Of a stretch of 64,000 bases of DNA, positions 46,354 through 58,784 are shown one piece after another. Under the pieces are notes generated by a model. That model ran no database searches, was not told the origin of the DNA, and worked only from the letters and a program-made list of their open reading frames with translations. Numbering within the stretch: the first letter of the stretch is position 1; every line of letters begins with the position of its first letter. Both the position numbers and the translations under genes were made by a program. The DNA is from Phocoena phocoena (lineage: Eukaryota > Chordata > Mammalia > Artiodactyla > Phocoenidae): positions 45,114,522 to 45,178,521 of the forward strand of contig NC_089232.1 in NCBI RefSeq assembly GCF_963924675.1, read 5' to 3'.

Positions 46354-47125
46354 GAGGCACTATTAGATAGGGAAAAGAGGAGCCCTGGGGTCACTGATTC
46401 TAGGAGGGAAACTGGTAGGGGCAGCATGTCTTCTGGGCTGGACAGAGTGAAGCTTGGACATACAGCAGAACCATTCCTATTGGAGCTACAAGCCCCTAGA
46501 ATTGCTCCACAGCCTGTCTTGCTCTCCCTTGAATCTGATCTGCTCCTGAACTGCACCTGTCATGGCCAGTCCATCTCCAACCCCCATCTCCCTAGAGCCA
46601 ATGTGAGTCAGGTAGACAAAATTCATTGGTTCCCCGATCACGGCCTGGTCAAGCCACCTCCTCTTCTTCTTCAGCTGGGGGTTCCCTACCATGCAGCAGC
46701 CCAGTTTGTGCCAAAATTCACTCATCCCCTGCTGGTTACAGTTTCACTCTGCCTGAGGCCCCAGAGGGCTCTTACTCTGGTGCCCTGACCGCCCACTCCT
46801 CACTCCCATCAGGTGTAACAGCATCCTAGGTTTACTCAGCTGGACAAGTATAGAGAAAGTAGAGTCTCTGGAGCCCATAGCTGAGCAGTGAAGGTCAGCG
46901 TCTCAGACCCTGAGAGACTAGCAAGGTCAGAGAGTGGGTTGGGCAGGCAGGACCAAGATGATGTCTTCCACAGACTCGGAACCCTGCTCTACTCCGGCAT
47001 TGAGGTGACCGGCGGCAACTGGTGGGGGGGTATCCCGCTTGGGGCCCACCAGTGTGGGTTTTTCAGGCTCGCTCCTTGGCGGGGTGGTGAAGCCAAGGGC
47101 CGGCTGGCAGAGCTAGATTTCTTTT
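46354..47125. other. Unannotated stretch, no gene seen
   Basis: GC-richer than average. A 120-codon plus-strand frame (46426-46788) overlaps others and shows no domain. Confidence 0.35.
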
Positions 47126-47127
47126 CT

Positions 47128-47250
47128 ACATAATTCAGATGAGGAAACCAGGACTCTGAGAGGGTAAGTGACTTACCCAAATTCTCAAAGCTGTCAAGTG
47201 GCAGAGAAAGCCTTTGAGGACCTGTGTCTGAGCTAGTGTTCTTGCTTATC
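47128..47250 (-). repeat. MIR SINE fragment, antisense
   Basis: 'CAGATGAGGAAACCAGGACTCTGAGAGGGTAAGTGACTTACCC' is diagnostic of reverse MIR. Confidence 0.75.
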
Positions 47251-48073
47251 TAAATGTAGCCCACAGAATGCACGGCCTAGAGGGGAATGGAGTTCCGTGG
47301 TGAAGCTGGCTTCGGAAATGCTCAGATAATCCAAAACAGACCTGAATTTAATTGCAGATTTTCTCAGACTTTAATAGGCTACCATGCTTCATAAGGTGGA
47401 CGTCTCACATTTCCAAAGCTAGTTGTACCACGATACCCTCCTTTCCCACCACCCCCAAGCCCTTTGTTCAAGTCACATTCAGTGGAGAGAGTGCTGGGAG
47501 AATACTAGTTTGGGAAAGCCTACATAGACCATACTGGAGAAAGGAAGGAAAGGTGTGTTTCCTGATCACCTGGGTGTGTGGCCACTCTTTACAAATACAA
47601 ACAAAGGGCACTTGAATCTTACTTCCTGAGAACTACACAGAAAAGGCGTTATCTAAACTTCCACATCTCGGAAAGCTGGTGTGTTTTGTTTTTTGTTTTT
47701 GTCTTTGTTTAATTTTTGATCCCTAAAACAAATAAATTGTCTTTGTTTGTTTTAGGGATCAGAATGGAAAAACCTGATTTGATTTCTATGGTAGAATCTC
47801 CCAATTCCTAGTCCAGTTCTTTCATACCCTAAGGTTAAGATGTTGGGATGTCAAAACCCAAAAATATATGTAGGTCATGCTTGATTGGATTATACCTGTG
47901 AACTTAATTTATATTTAGCTGGTGGTTTAATATATAATCCAGTGTTGCTATCATATCACTATAAAAGACAGCATGTCCAAAAAAGAATACCTTTACCCTC
48001 TCCCTTCCAAAAATCTTCATAAAGTGTAAAACTTATATCCAGCATGACTGGACCAAGTAAAACCTTAGGCATT
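47251..48073. other. Unannotated stretch with a long hairpin
   Basis: Contains a 20-bp inverted repeat with a 5-nt loop at 47717-47761. No gene or named repeat recognised. Confidence 0.4.
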
Positions 48074-48087
48074 AAGAAAGGATTCTG

Positions 48088-48362
48088 GGGTTTCCCTGGT
48101 GGTGCAGTGGTTAAGAATCTGCCTGCCAATGCAGGCGACACGGGTTCAATCCCTGCCCCAGGAAGATCCCACATGCCGCAGAGCAACTAAGCCCGTGACC
48201 CACAGCTACTGAGCCCACGTGCCACAACTACTGAAGAGCCAGAGCTCCACAACAAGAGAAGCCACTGCAATGAAGAGTAGCCCCTGCTCGCCGCAACTAG
48301 AGAAAGCCCGCGTGCAGCAACGAAGACCCAACGCAGCCAAAAAATTAAATAAATTTTAAAAA
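48088..48362 (+). mobile_element. CHR-2-type SINE, long form
   Basis: 'GGTTTCCCTGGTGGTGCAGTGG' start, B box 'GGGTTCAATCCCTGCCCC', tRNA-unrelated part with 'CAACTACTGAAGAGCC', 'GCAACTAGAGAAAGCCCGCG' and an A-rich tail. Perfect 14-bp duplication AAGAAAGGATTCTG (48074-48087 and 48363-48376). Confidence 0.97.
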
Positions 48363-48376
48363 AAGAAAGGATTCTG

Positions 48377-49560
48377 TAAATCTTAAACACTGTGTGAAAA
48401 TAATATTCTTTGACTGGCTACAAATTCTGCCTGTCAAAGGACTTTTCTCAGGCAGTTTTTATTACATTTGGTAAGTTGGGTGGAACTTCCTTTTCAACTC
48501 TGGTAGTATTTTAAGAAATTGGGGGAGGATTATTGGAATGACCAGAAATGCTATTGGTGGTGGTTTTAATTACTCAATAAGATGACCTAATTTTAAGAAT
48601 GAAAGGGCTACTTAATAACACTTGTTTTTATTTAGAGCGCCGGTGTGTGGGTGAAGCCTCCAAATTTTGCAAAAACTTCTAGAATCACTTGTAGTGTTAT
48701 TTCATAGTCTGGGGAATGTTCGGTAGTGATCCCTTTTAAGCAGATTGGAAAATAGAATAGGAACATTGAGGATAATGCTAATTGCAACAAAATACAGATC
48801 CATCCCTCAACTAATTAATTACCAATATAAATATCTTCTTTCTTTTGGACACCATATAACGTGTACTTACACAATGGAATGTTTCTCAAGTATAGGAAAT
48901 TGGGATCCCCAGCCCCCAAGGAACATGCCTGCCTTGTGAAAAGCTCCTCGTCTTAGGAATCATGGGAATTGGAATTCAGTCCAATTCTGGTGACTTCTCA
49001 GTTTATGGAGGTGGGTAGGAATTCTGTTTTCAAGATCTTGGGTGAAAGGAAACTTGCAATGGGTATCCTGAATTGTAACCTTGGCACCCCCCTCCCTGTG
49101 AGCTCAGACAAATGGCTTCATCTCTTGTGCCTGTTTTTTTTTTTTTAATCTCCCAATTTCTATTGTCGTTCTTTTGTATCCAGAGGTACATGTCATCTGA
49201 AGCCTTATGCACTTTGCATAGTACATCAGGAACAAATCCAGGAGGGAGAATGAGACAGAGAGACAATTACCTGGTTAGAAGCACTAAGTTTCTGCATAGA
49301 TTTTGTGCTAGGCTTGATGAACCTATGGTAATGTATGATGTTTCATGTGCTGTACCATGTCTTACACATTTATATATTTTCTCCTGGCCCTTGGGAGACT
49401 GAAGTCTCTGTGGAACATTCCATGAATGATCATCAGCGTTACATTCTACTAAAATAACTGGGACCTATTTATAAACCACGGGAAATTGTTGTTGCTCAGG
49501 ATACAGTCTGAATAAGTAATTTAGAAAATGGAAAACACTGTCAGTCATCCATATGTTTTC
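48377..49560. other. Unannotated stretch, no gene seen
   Basis: Mixed composition with a T11 run near 49135. No domain in the short frames. Confidence 0.4.
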
Positions 49561-49569
49561 TCTATCTAC

Positions 49570-50335
49570 TATTTTCCAAACTGGCCTTGAGTGTTCCTAT
49601 CCCTATACCTTTGCTCATGCTGTTCTCAAAGCTAAGAATACCCTCCCCACTTTTCCAAATCCTCTTCTCCTTTAAGGTTCAACTCAAATGCCACTTTTTT
49701 GGGTAGAAATTTCCGTACCTTTTTGACATGACCCCTCACCGCCATAACCCAGGGATCTCTCTTTCCTTGCAATTGTGATTCACTTCTAGCCCCTAACACT
49801 TAGCACTTAAGTGCTCCCCTATTGTTCTCTCCTTTTTTAAAAAATAAATTTATATATTTATTGATTGATTTTTGGCTACGTTGGGTCTTCATTGCTGCAT
49901 GTGGGCTTTCTCTAGTTGCGGCGAGCGGGGGTTACTCCTGGTTGCGGTGCACGGGCTTCTCACTGTGGTGGCTTCTCTTGTTGCAGAGCACAGGTTCTAG
50001 GCGTGCGGGCTTCAGTAGTTATGGCACTCGGTCTCAGTAGTTGTGGCACTCGGGCTCAGTAGTTGTGGCTCGTGGGCTTAGTTGCTCTGCAGCATGTGGG
50101 ATCTTCCTGGACCAGGGCTCGAACCATGTCCCCTGCACTGGCAGGCGGATTCTTAACCACTGTGCCACCAGGGAAGTCCTGTTCTCTCCTTTTTGCCATT
50201 AGATAAAACTGGGATTTTCAGAGAGACTGTAAACTTCTTGAGAAGAGGGTCCTACATGAATAACCAAGAAAGCATCTAACACAGAGGTGAGAACATGGAC
50301 AGCACTCAGTACTGTTGGTATAAGGTGGTGGTTTT
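49570..50335 (+). repeat. L2 LINE 3' region, split by a SINE
   Basis: 'CTTTGCTCATGCTGTTCTCAAAG', 'AGGTTCAACTCAAATGCCACTTTTTTGG' before the SINE, and 'ACTTCTTGAGAAGAGGGTCC' after it, follow L2 order. Confidence 0.7.
49838..50179 (-). mobile_element. CHR-2-type SINE inside L2, antisense
   Basis: Reverse complement of the long form, with 'CTAGTTGCGGCGAGCGGGGG', 'GGGCTCGAACCATGTCCCC' (B box complement) and 'CCACCAGGGAAGTCC' (5' end). Perfect 15-bp duplication TGTTCTCTCCTTTTT (49823-49837 and 50180-50194). Internally a ~20-bp unit built on CAGTAGTTGTGGCACTCGG is repeated about three times. Confidence 0.97.
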
Positions 50336-50884
50336 CAAGTGATCTAAAGCCAAGTGAAAGAAAATCACAGAAATCCTATGTGCAAAATAAAGGTTGACCT
50401 ACTGTGGTAGAAGTTGTGTTAAAGTAGGTACACTGGCATCCCGTCAGCTGGACCCTACTCTCTACCCTCTTCTGAGCAGGCCCTGGAGCACCCTCAGGGT
50501 GCAGGCTCCCTTTGTCCCCTGCCCTGCTGGTGCCCTATGTCCTCAGGCTTCCATGTTGGGAACCTCACCTTCCCTAGAACCCAAGGTTCCTCCGTTCCAT
50601 TCTCTCCAGGCTTAAGCATAAATGTCTGTTAGCTGAGCTGTTAAAATGTTTCATTAGCTGAGTGTGTGCTAATGTTACCCACCCTCTCCAAAACAAGTGC
50701 ATTCTCACAGTTTTTCTAAACAGAACACCTTGGCCTGACCCATGGATCCCCAACCAGTCAGTTGGAGAACTCGGTGTAGCTGATCACGGTGCAGTCCCTG
50801 CGGCCATATTCCCCCCTTCCTACTGCTCCAGCAAATTCCAGTAGAAATGCCTGCAGGATTGAAATTCTGGGGCTCCTTTCAACT
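50336..50884. other. Unannotated stretch, no gene seen
   Basis: Mixed composition, no recognised feature. Confidence 0.4.
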
Positions 50885-50895
50885 CAAACTTCCTG

Positions 50896-51101
50896 GGCTT
50901 CCCTGGTGGCTCAGTGGTTGAGAGTCCGCCTGCCGATGCAGGGGACACGGGTTCGTGCCCCGGTCCGGGAAGATCCCACATGCCGCGAAGCAGCTGGGCC
51001 CGTGAGACATGGCCGCTGAGCCTGCACGTCTAGAGCCTGTGCTCCGCAACGGGAGAAGCCACAACAGTGAGAGGCCCGCGTACTGCAAAAAAAAAAAAAA
51101 A
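50896..51101 (+). mobile_element. Young CHR SINE, short GC-rich form
   Basis: 'GGCTTCCCTGGTGGCTCAGTGG', B box 'GGGTTCGTGCCCCGG', ends in A15. Perfect 11-bp duplication CAAACTTCCTG (50885-50895 and 51102-51112). Confidence 0.96.
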
Positions 51102-51112
51102 CAAACTTCCTG

Positions 51113-52256
51113 TCAACATAAACACACTCTTCCCCATAAGCAAACATTTCCTTGTTCCTTCATACTCCCAGTTAATTGCAAGAAAACAGAGTAAACAAAT
51201 TTTTTGATGGAACTTTGGATGGCACAAGACACATCCCATTCAGAGCAGTAGGAACAGAATGCAAAGTGGCTGTACCATCCACCCTTTGACCCTGGCATCA
51301 CTCCTGCCCATCCCACCTCAGCACTGCATGGACTCCTCCAAGACTGACCTTGGCTGCCTGCTATCTTGGGCTTCATGTTTGCATTCTGGCTCCTCCCTTG
51401 ATTAGATTACTGGGGCAACAATGCGTTTATCCTTGACTTTACATCCTGCTGACCTCCTTTTACGTGGGGATCCACTTTTCACTCCAGACTCTAATGCAGG
51501 CCCTGGTGCTCTTACTATTGTTCACTGACCAGTGGCTCTTCTGGGTCCACATGATCCTGGTTGCTTCAAGACACCAGGCCCTGACAGCCACAAATGGTGA
51601 GCTCTATCTGCCAGCTAGAATCTGGGACCGTTTTCCAAGAGACCTTGCCTGGCTCTAAACTGTCTGTCCTACGAGCCCATTTCCATTCAGTCCCAAACTG
51701 AGCAACCCCAGTCTCAGTAGCCTCCTGACTTGACATCGTATGTGTTCTTCCAGCTATTTGACTTGGGCTTCCCTCTGCAAACATTAGCCTTGTTCACCTT
51801 TGTGCTCTGTGTCCTCTAGAGCCCTTTGCCGGCCCCACCCCCAGTACCTGCCCCACTACAAGAAGTCACACTCTCACTGTCACCACTATAGGACATTCCA
51901 CTGGCCCCTGAGGAATCAGCATGAACCAGTCAGAGAAATCATTTTACAAACAGGGGGTTTTGGTTTCCTTAAATTCACCGTGTAGGGCAGGAGTTATCCT
52001 CAGAAGGAAATATACAATAGGGGATGTAAATCTGGACTCCTGGTCAAGAAGGAGGTACAGAACTTTTATAAAGGATAAATGATTTACTGTCTCTCCTACC
52101 ATTCTACCACATGGGGTGAGGCCTGCTGGGAATGTTGTGAGGGAGATGTTTATCAGGAGGGTAGTAAAGGACTTAGGACTCTTGTTATCTACCTTCCATA
52201 AGCAGGCACTTTTCTCTTTTGTATTTCTTAGGGAGAAAAAAAGTGTCGGCTTGAAC
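51113..52256. other. Unannotated stretch, no gene seen
   Basis: Mixed composition. Short frames on both strands without features. Confidence 0.4.
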
Positions 52257-52264
52257 TCCTTGTG

Positions 52265-52470
52265 CTTTTTTTTTTTTGCGGTACGCGGGCCTCTCACTGT
52301 TGTGGCCTCTCCTGTCGCAGAGCACAGGCTCCGGACGCACAGGCTCAGTGGCCATGGCTCACGGGCCCAGCCGCTCTGCGGCACGTGGGTTCCTCCCGGA
52401 CCGGGGCACGAATCCGCATCCCCTGCATCGGCAGGTGGACTCTCAACCACTACGCTACCAGGGAATACCC
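52265..52470 (-). mobile_element. Young CHR SINE, antisense, first of a pair
   Basis: T12 antisense tail, 'GCGGTACGCGGGCCTCTCACTG', B box complement 'GGGGCACGAATCCGC', 5' end 'CTACCAGGGAATACC'. Short duplication CCTTGTG (52258-52264 and 52471-52477). Confidence 0.94.
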
Positions 52471-52481
52471 CCTTGTGTTGT

Positions 52482-52830
52482 TTTTTTTTTTAATTAATTA
52501 ATTTATTTATTTTAGGCTGCATTGGATCTTTGCAAAGATCTTTCTCTAGTTGCGGTGAGCAGGGGCTACTCTTCATTGCGGTGTGTGGGCTTCTCATTGC
52601 AGTGGCTTCTCTTGTTGCAGAGCTCAGGTTCTAGGCGAGTGGGCTTCAGTAGTTGTGGCACTGGGGTCAGTAGTTGTGGTTCACGGGCTCTAGAGTGCAG
52701 GCTCAGTAGTTGTGACACAGAGGCTTAGTTGCTCCGCGGCATGTGGGATCTTCCCAGACCAGGGATCGAACCCGTGTCCCCTGCACTGGCAGGCGGATTC
52801 TCAACCACCGCACTACCAGGGATGTCCCCC
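52482..52830 (-). mobile_element. CHR-2-type SINE, antisense, second of a pair
   Basis: Long-form SINE in reverse: 'TCTAGTTGCGGTGAGCAGGGG', 'GGGATCGAACCCGTGTCCCC', 'CACTACCAGGGATGTCC'. It lies directly beside the younger SINE at 52265-52470. Right flank CCTCATGCTTTC resembles CCTTGTGCTTTT left of the pair, suggesting its own older duplication. Confidence 0.94.
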
Positions 52831-53453
52831 TCATGCTTTCTTATGTAATAAAAAAGTCAAGCAAATGGCATGTCTTTGTTCCACCTGGACTCACAGCCTG
52901 CATGCATTATCACAAGTGCTAAGAGGTGGAGGCTCTGTGTGCCTTGAGGATTGTCATGCATTTTTTTTTTCCAAGTGTTAAGCCTTTTTCCATGCAGAAG
53001 GGGCCCATCTCAGGGCAGGCCATTATGATGCATAGTCCCTTGTTGATGTTTCAGCTAGTGCTAAATAAGTCTTTAGGGTTTTATTGTAAGGGTACTAAAT
53101 TTGAAGTCAAGATTTCCAAAACCAGTTTTCCTTTTAACTGACTATGGGTACATCATAGCCCAACGGGGTCCCTTTTGCTCATCTGTAAAATCATGAGGAT
53201 TGAGCCCATGCAACCTGAAAGAAACCCTCCAGCTCTGAAATTCCCCAACTTCATAATAAATCCTAGTTGGCATCTAGGCACTAATTGGAAATCTATAAAC
53301 CAAAGATACTCTAGAATTGAACCTCTTGGTATCCCTCAGCAATAATAGTAATAATTAGAGTTTTAGCTACGATAAGAAGTCATCTTCCTTTTTTATGAGG
53401 TAATATATCCATGGGACCACCTAGCATCGATAGGCCATCAATACATTTCAGTT
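52831..53453. other. Unannotated stretch; weak MIR-like trace
   Basis: 'TTGCTCATCTGTAAAATCATGAGGATTG' at about 53175-53205 recalls a CORE-SINE, but the match is short. Nothing else recognised. Confidence 0.35.
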
Positions 53454-53468
53454 AAAGAGGCATTTCCT

Positions 53469-53673
53469 GGGCTTCCCTGGTGGCGCAGTGGTTGAGAGTC
53501 CACCTGCTGATGCAGGGGACGCGGGTTCGTGCCCCAGTCCGGGAGGATCCCACATGCCGTGGAGCTGCTGGCCCCGTGAGCCATGGCCGCTGAGCCTGTG
53601 GGTCCGGAGCCTGTGCTCCGCAACGGGAGAGGCCACAACGGTGAGAAGCCCACGTACCACAAAAAAAAAAAAA
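53469..53673 (+). mobile_element. Young CHR SINE, short GC-rich form
   Basis: Full short form with A box, B box 'GGGTTCGTGCCCCAG' and A16 tail. Perfect 15-bp duplication AAAGAGGCATTTCCT (53454-53468 and 53674-53688). Confidence 0.97.
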
Positions 53674-54009
53674 AAAGAGGCATTTCCTATACTAATATTT
53701 CCCAAAATATAATTCTAGAAATCCTATTCTTTCACCTAGATTCACCAAGGCAATTGCGTCCTACAAGGTCCTTTATAATGTTTTTTATGTGTGCAGGATC
53801 CAAAGATCACACATTGCTAGTTATTAGTTCTCTTTAGTTATTCTTAATCTAGAACAGCCTCTTCCCAGTTTTCATAACATTGATAAATTTGAGGAGTCTG
53901 GGTTGATTGTACTGTAGAATATTATATAATCTGAATTTACGGGATTGTTTCCTCGTGTTAAGATTCAGATCTAATATGTTTGTCAGAAAAACGACTTCAG
54001 TGATGTTCA

Positions 54010-54620
54010 TACTGTTATTTTTTAAAACTATTTTTTATTTTACCTTTAATATGTGATCAAATATTACAGAAATACATAGGGAGAAATGGAAGGTTCTCCA
54101 AAATGTCACCCCCAGAAATAACCGGTATTTACATTTTAGTATATATGCCATCAGATTTTTTTCATTTGCATGTAACAAAAATGGAACCATTTTCTATATC
54201 ACTTTTGTAACTTGCTGTTTTCACTTGTTGCCATATCTTAGAACACTTTCTGTGTGAGTACATATAGATATACCTCATTTTTTTTAGTGGTTTGTTTCCA
54301 GTTTCTGGCTATTAGGAACTATGCTGCAATCATGATCTATGTAAATTTGCCTTTGTGTACTTATGTGTTTCCGGTTACCTTCCGGAGTAAAATTCCTGGA
54401 TCAACTTTGGTGTTACAAACTTGCCACCACAAAAACATTACATCAATCAGTACATTCACCAACAATGCATGAGAGTGACTGTTTCCTCACATCTTATCCT
54501 GGTATTACTAATCTTTTTAATCTTTGCCAACTGGATGTGAAAATTGCTATCTCATCATCATTTGAATTTTTAAACTATAAGCGAAGTTGAGTATATTTTT
54601 GTATGTCTATTTCCTGTTTT
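54010..54620. repeat. Old LINE-like fragment
   Basis: 'GGTTTGTTTCCAGTTTCTGGCTATTAGGAACTATGCTGC', 'GTTTCCGGTTACCTTCCGGAGTAAAATTCCTGG' and 'TCCTGGTATTACTAATC' read like the antisense 3' part of an old LINE. Subfamily not assigned. Confidence 0.55.
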
Positions 54621-57600
54621 TGTTCCTTTTTCTGAGCTCTCTGTATATATCCTGTGCCTATTTTCCTACAGGATTATCCTTTACTTATTGATTTCTAAGA
54701 CTCATTTTTATGCTAAAGAAATTAACCATTTATTTTTTGTACTTGTAATTATTATTTTGTCCCACTAATTAGAGCACCTAAGTAACATCCTGTGAAATGT
54801 GCTCCAAAGAATCTGCCTAACTTAGGAAGAAGCCATGTTTAGATCCTCCTCTTTGAACTTTCCATATAGGGAAAAGAGCCAGAACACCTGCTTGGCTTAA
54901 ATCTCTAGTGTGAATAAAATATATGTATTCATACATATACATACACTGTATGTATAATTTGAAAGTGGTTGTTTTAGAAAATGTTTTCTCTGTGGTCATT
55001 TTCTTTCAAAAAAATAAACCACATTAAGATTCTTGAAAATTGGGCTGTCGTGGGTTATAAGGTAGAAGCAGAAATTGTTCTGAGGCTGGAAAGAGGCTGT
55101 AGATTATTAAACCCAGTGTCTACAGGTGGCCAAATCTCCCCTCTCCCCCTCCGCAATGACTGGACATAGTGTGGAACCCATCACTCTGGAAGGTCTCAGG
55201 AAGCTCTGACAAGAAGAGCATCTTCGGAAGGTAGACTCTGTCCACTTAATTTTCTCCCACCTTGAGCTGCTGGGTTTGGTTGCGTGGTGGCCTGCTAGCA
55301 GCCTGCAGATTGCGCTGTTAGGTGTACTGCAGGCCTAAGTTCACTCTTTAGAAATCTTTCCAAACAGAAAGGACTTGTGGGCCAAAGTTTCCTTGTTTTC
55401 GTTTTGCCTTTCCTATCCCAACCAAGTTGGATTCCTTTTCTCACAATTTGGACCATGTCCTTGCATTTCCTATGAATAAGATTGTCAGCTTCAGAGACGT
55501 CTATATTTGGTGATAGGGAATTACGTTCAGCAGTTTTACAACGTTCTCCCTAATCATCTCTCCTGGTCCCTGGATGTGCTGGCTCTGTGCCCAGTACAAA
55601 AATGAAAGATTAGTTAACTGGATGCACTAGGTACATGGCCGCCAGCTGCATTTAGGACGCATGATTAACTCTCTTACTTCTCCTAAGTGCTGCCCACACT
55701 GCTCTACCCTAAAAGTGATGCAGTTCTTTCTTGTTCAATACTATTGACTCCTCTAGAGAAAGAAACAGAGAGAAAAAAGTCTCTAACTTTTGATAGCTCA
55801 GAGCTGGATCTGTCAGCAATCTGAAATACAGGCAGTCTCTGATAATAAAACATTTTTATATGTCGCTCAGAGGGAGTTAGAAGACATTACCGCTGAATTT
55901 GATTTCACATATGTGAAATCATGAGGTTCATGAGGGCAAAAGTAAGATGTCAACACCCAGCCCCCAAAACAGCCACGAAATAGGAAATAAACACATACAG
56001 CCAAGAAATAGGAAAAAAGGAAACAAGCATACTTTCTGAGTGATAAACTCTGAAATCAACACTTAATGGCACTGGGCAGAGATATGTAGAATCTCCTTAA
56101 AGGGGCAGAAATCAATCATGTAGCCTATGCCTTTAAGGCTTGACTGCTGTCCACTCAAGCATAAACACGTATTTAAAGAAAAAAATGCACATTATTTGTA
56201 AAAGAAAACATAGAAATGTTACATGGCAGCTTTTTGGGTTGTTATATAATATGGATATATTAATTTTGTCTCGTCACTGCTATTCTTTCCATCTGTCTTT
56301 TTTCCCATGGGAGATACTCACTGGAATAAAAATATTTTTCCCTATATTTTTTTTTACTTGCTAACATAGTGGATCTGCTTGAGAGCTGTTATTAAACACA
56401 CTCATCTGACTTGGTTGGGATAGAGCCACCAATACCTTCTGAATTTAAGCTACAGCTGAAATATTTTGATAAGAAAAACAGGAAATTGCTCTACAAATAA
56501 ACCAAGGTACACTCAGGATTGAATCAAAACTTTTCCTTCATGGGAAATAACCTAGCGATATCTCTGTTTTCTTTTGAACAGAAAAGAGCTGGCACAGTAT
56601 ATGGCTTATTGTACCACTGTTAAATTCGTTCAAATTAGGTCTTATGGATGAAACATACTGACGATCATATCCTTTGGGTGGACTCCTCAGCAGCTGTCCA
56701 ATGAACTAGACTTCATAAACAGAACATCGAGAAAAATATTTCTGCTGCTTCATGGACACACCCGTAACACATTCATACAATGGTCTCCCCATGCCCTGGA
56801 CTTACACATACTCTGTAGTACACAGCGAACAGTTAGCATTCAAAAATTATACATGTTGATTTGATGTACCACAAGGATATTCATCCTAGCTAGTCATCTG
56901 TCAGGGATATGTATCTCCTAAAAACTTTTAATTGCTAGAGATTTTGACTGAATTTTGACAATCAGATCTGATGGTCCCCTACCACCTCACCAGTTAGAAG
57001 AAAGAAAAAAAAACAAAACAAAACTACTGCACTCCTCAGCCTTCTGATTTGAGTGATTGTGCCATGATGACTTAATTTGCTTTTCAAACTTTGCGGAGGA
57101 ATTTAAATAGCTCAGATGCTTAACTCTTGAAAAAGTGGTTACTAGTCACATCACACATAGCAACTACTTCCTTTAAGAAATGTCACAAGGATGTTTATAA
57201 TTTATTGCTGGGCTTGTTCAGCATAGCATACAAATCAACTTACATATTTACATCCAGCATCAAATAGGATTTTAAAGGCACTGCTCAAGCCAATCAAAGT
57301 AGGCACCCTTACTGGCAACCCCAAGGCTCTGCTTTTCCTCACTCTAGCATTTTTCTAGATGTTAAAATAATCCCATTCCTATGATGTAGGAGTGCATATA
57401 TGTGGTCAGAACCACAAAACACAAGTGAAAGTTGGCACAGGCACCATTCCATGAGTGTCCGTAGCACTCAAAGCTGTTGACCATAGGAGAAGGGAACTCC
57501 AAAGCAAAGGCTTCGTTGGAAACCACGGCCACATGGATTTAGTGGTCACTGTTCATAGGCCCTGGGGAATAGTTGTATGACTGGCCCCAAACCACAGTGA

Positions 57601-58780
57601 TGTCAGTGACCTTGTGGAGTTGATCCCTAATACCATACCTAAAAGCACAGGTAGCAAATTTTCTCGGCTGAGTAAATGGATCCTGAGACGAGAAGGACTT
57701 TGGAATAGGCCTACGGTTCCCGGGACTACCATCCTGATAAAACCCTCTCTAACTGCTAAATGCTGTCTGAAATTGCCTTATTTCTTTGGCTTAGGGCTTT
57801 GATACGCCTTTTTAAAATGAAAATATTTGAGAGAGGTATAATACTGTATGCTGTTCTTAGTTACCCGTGTCTTAATATGAATAAGGAATAGCATGTTCCT
57901 AAGATAAAGTATCCACAGAGCTTGGAGATGTAGGAAGAACCTGCCTGCAATGAACCTTTGGGTAAAGGATGCTCCTGAAGGTGAGGAGCTAAGGGCTTGA
58001 TGCCTGATGTTTTGCTAATGGTCTCCCTCGGAACCCTCGTAAGTTTCATTCCCATGGAGAGCACTGGTGTCTAAGCTGCCTGCTGGTGACCCCGCACAAA
58101 GCTGCAGCAAACCGAGTGAGCTGCCTGGGTCCTGAGCAGAAAGAAGAACTGCTGCTCCACAGAGGCAGTGTTGTGTAGCAGAAAGAAATGCAACTTGTGG
58201 ATGGCAAACCCTTTTGTAGCTTTCTGTGGCTTCTTCCTATATGATCAAGTCTCCTCCTATGGAACATCAGCCCACTCTAGATATTTACAAAATTAACATT
58301 TCAAGTTAATTCCCAAACCCAGCCCAGCCCTGAGAGCCTGCCAGTGCACAGGGCTGCAGAAACCCTTCCACAGCAAGGAATGGCAATCAGTGGATCTCAA
58401 GAGAAGGGCCAATGCCCCATCTGCATTCTTCACTCGTTGCCACCATCGTGTCTCTGCCCAGAGATTTAAGATTTATTTTGCACCTTTCTGAGTGAATCTC
58501 AAAGCCCTTTACAGGCAAGAATAAGGGTTATCCCAGGACAGGACTCTTAGTCTGTATTCATCAGATTATACTTGGCCAAAGCAACAGTCGCAGTTGGAAG
58601 CAGGAACAGCCTTCATGTTTCCTAAGAAGTCTGGTAGGGATTTTGAAATCACAGGTTGAGTCTGGAGTATGAGACAAGTCTCAAAGTAACTAAAATATGT
58701 GGCAGGGGTGTGTTTCACTGTGACCTACACATAGCATATGCTGTTTCCTTTAATCCAATTGGCCAGGTGGTGATAGTGGG
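54621..58780. other. Long stretch without recognised genes or repeats
   Basis: About 4 kb in which I recognise no interspersed repeat and no convincing coding frame (longest about 74 codons). Could hold conserved regulatory DNA, but nothing specific is visible. Confidence 0.4.
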
Positions 58781-58784
58781 CAGT

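Noticed and set aside
51944..52497. Open frames of 168, 125, 79 and 73 codons
   Set aside because: They run through the CHR SINE at 52265-52470. Cysteine/arginine-rich peptides repeated at six loci are SINE translations.
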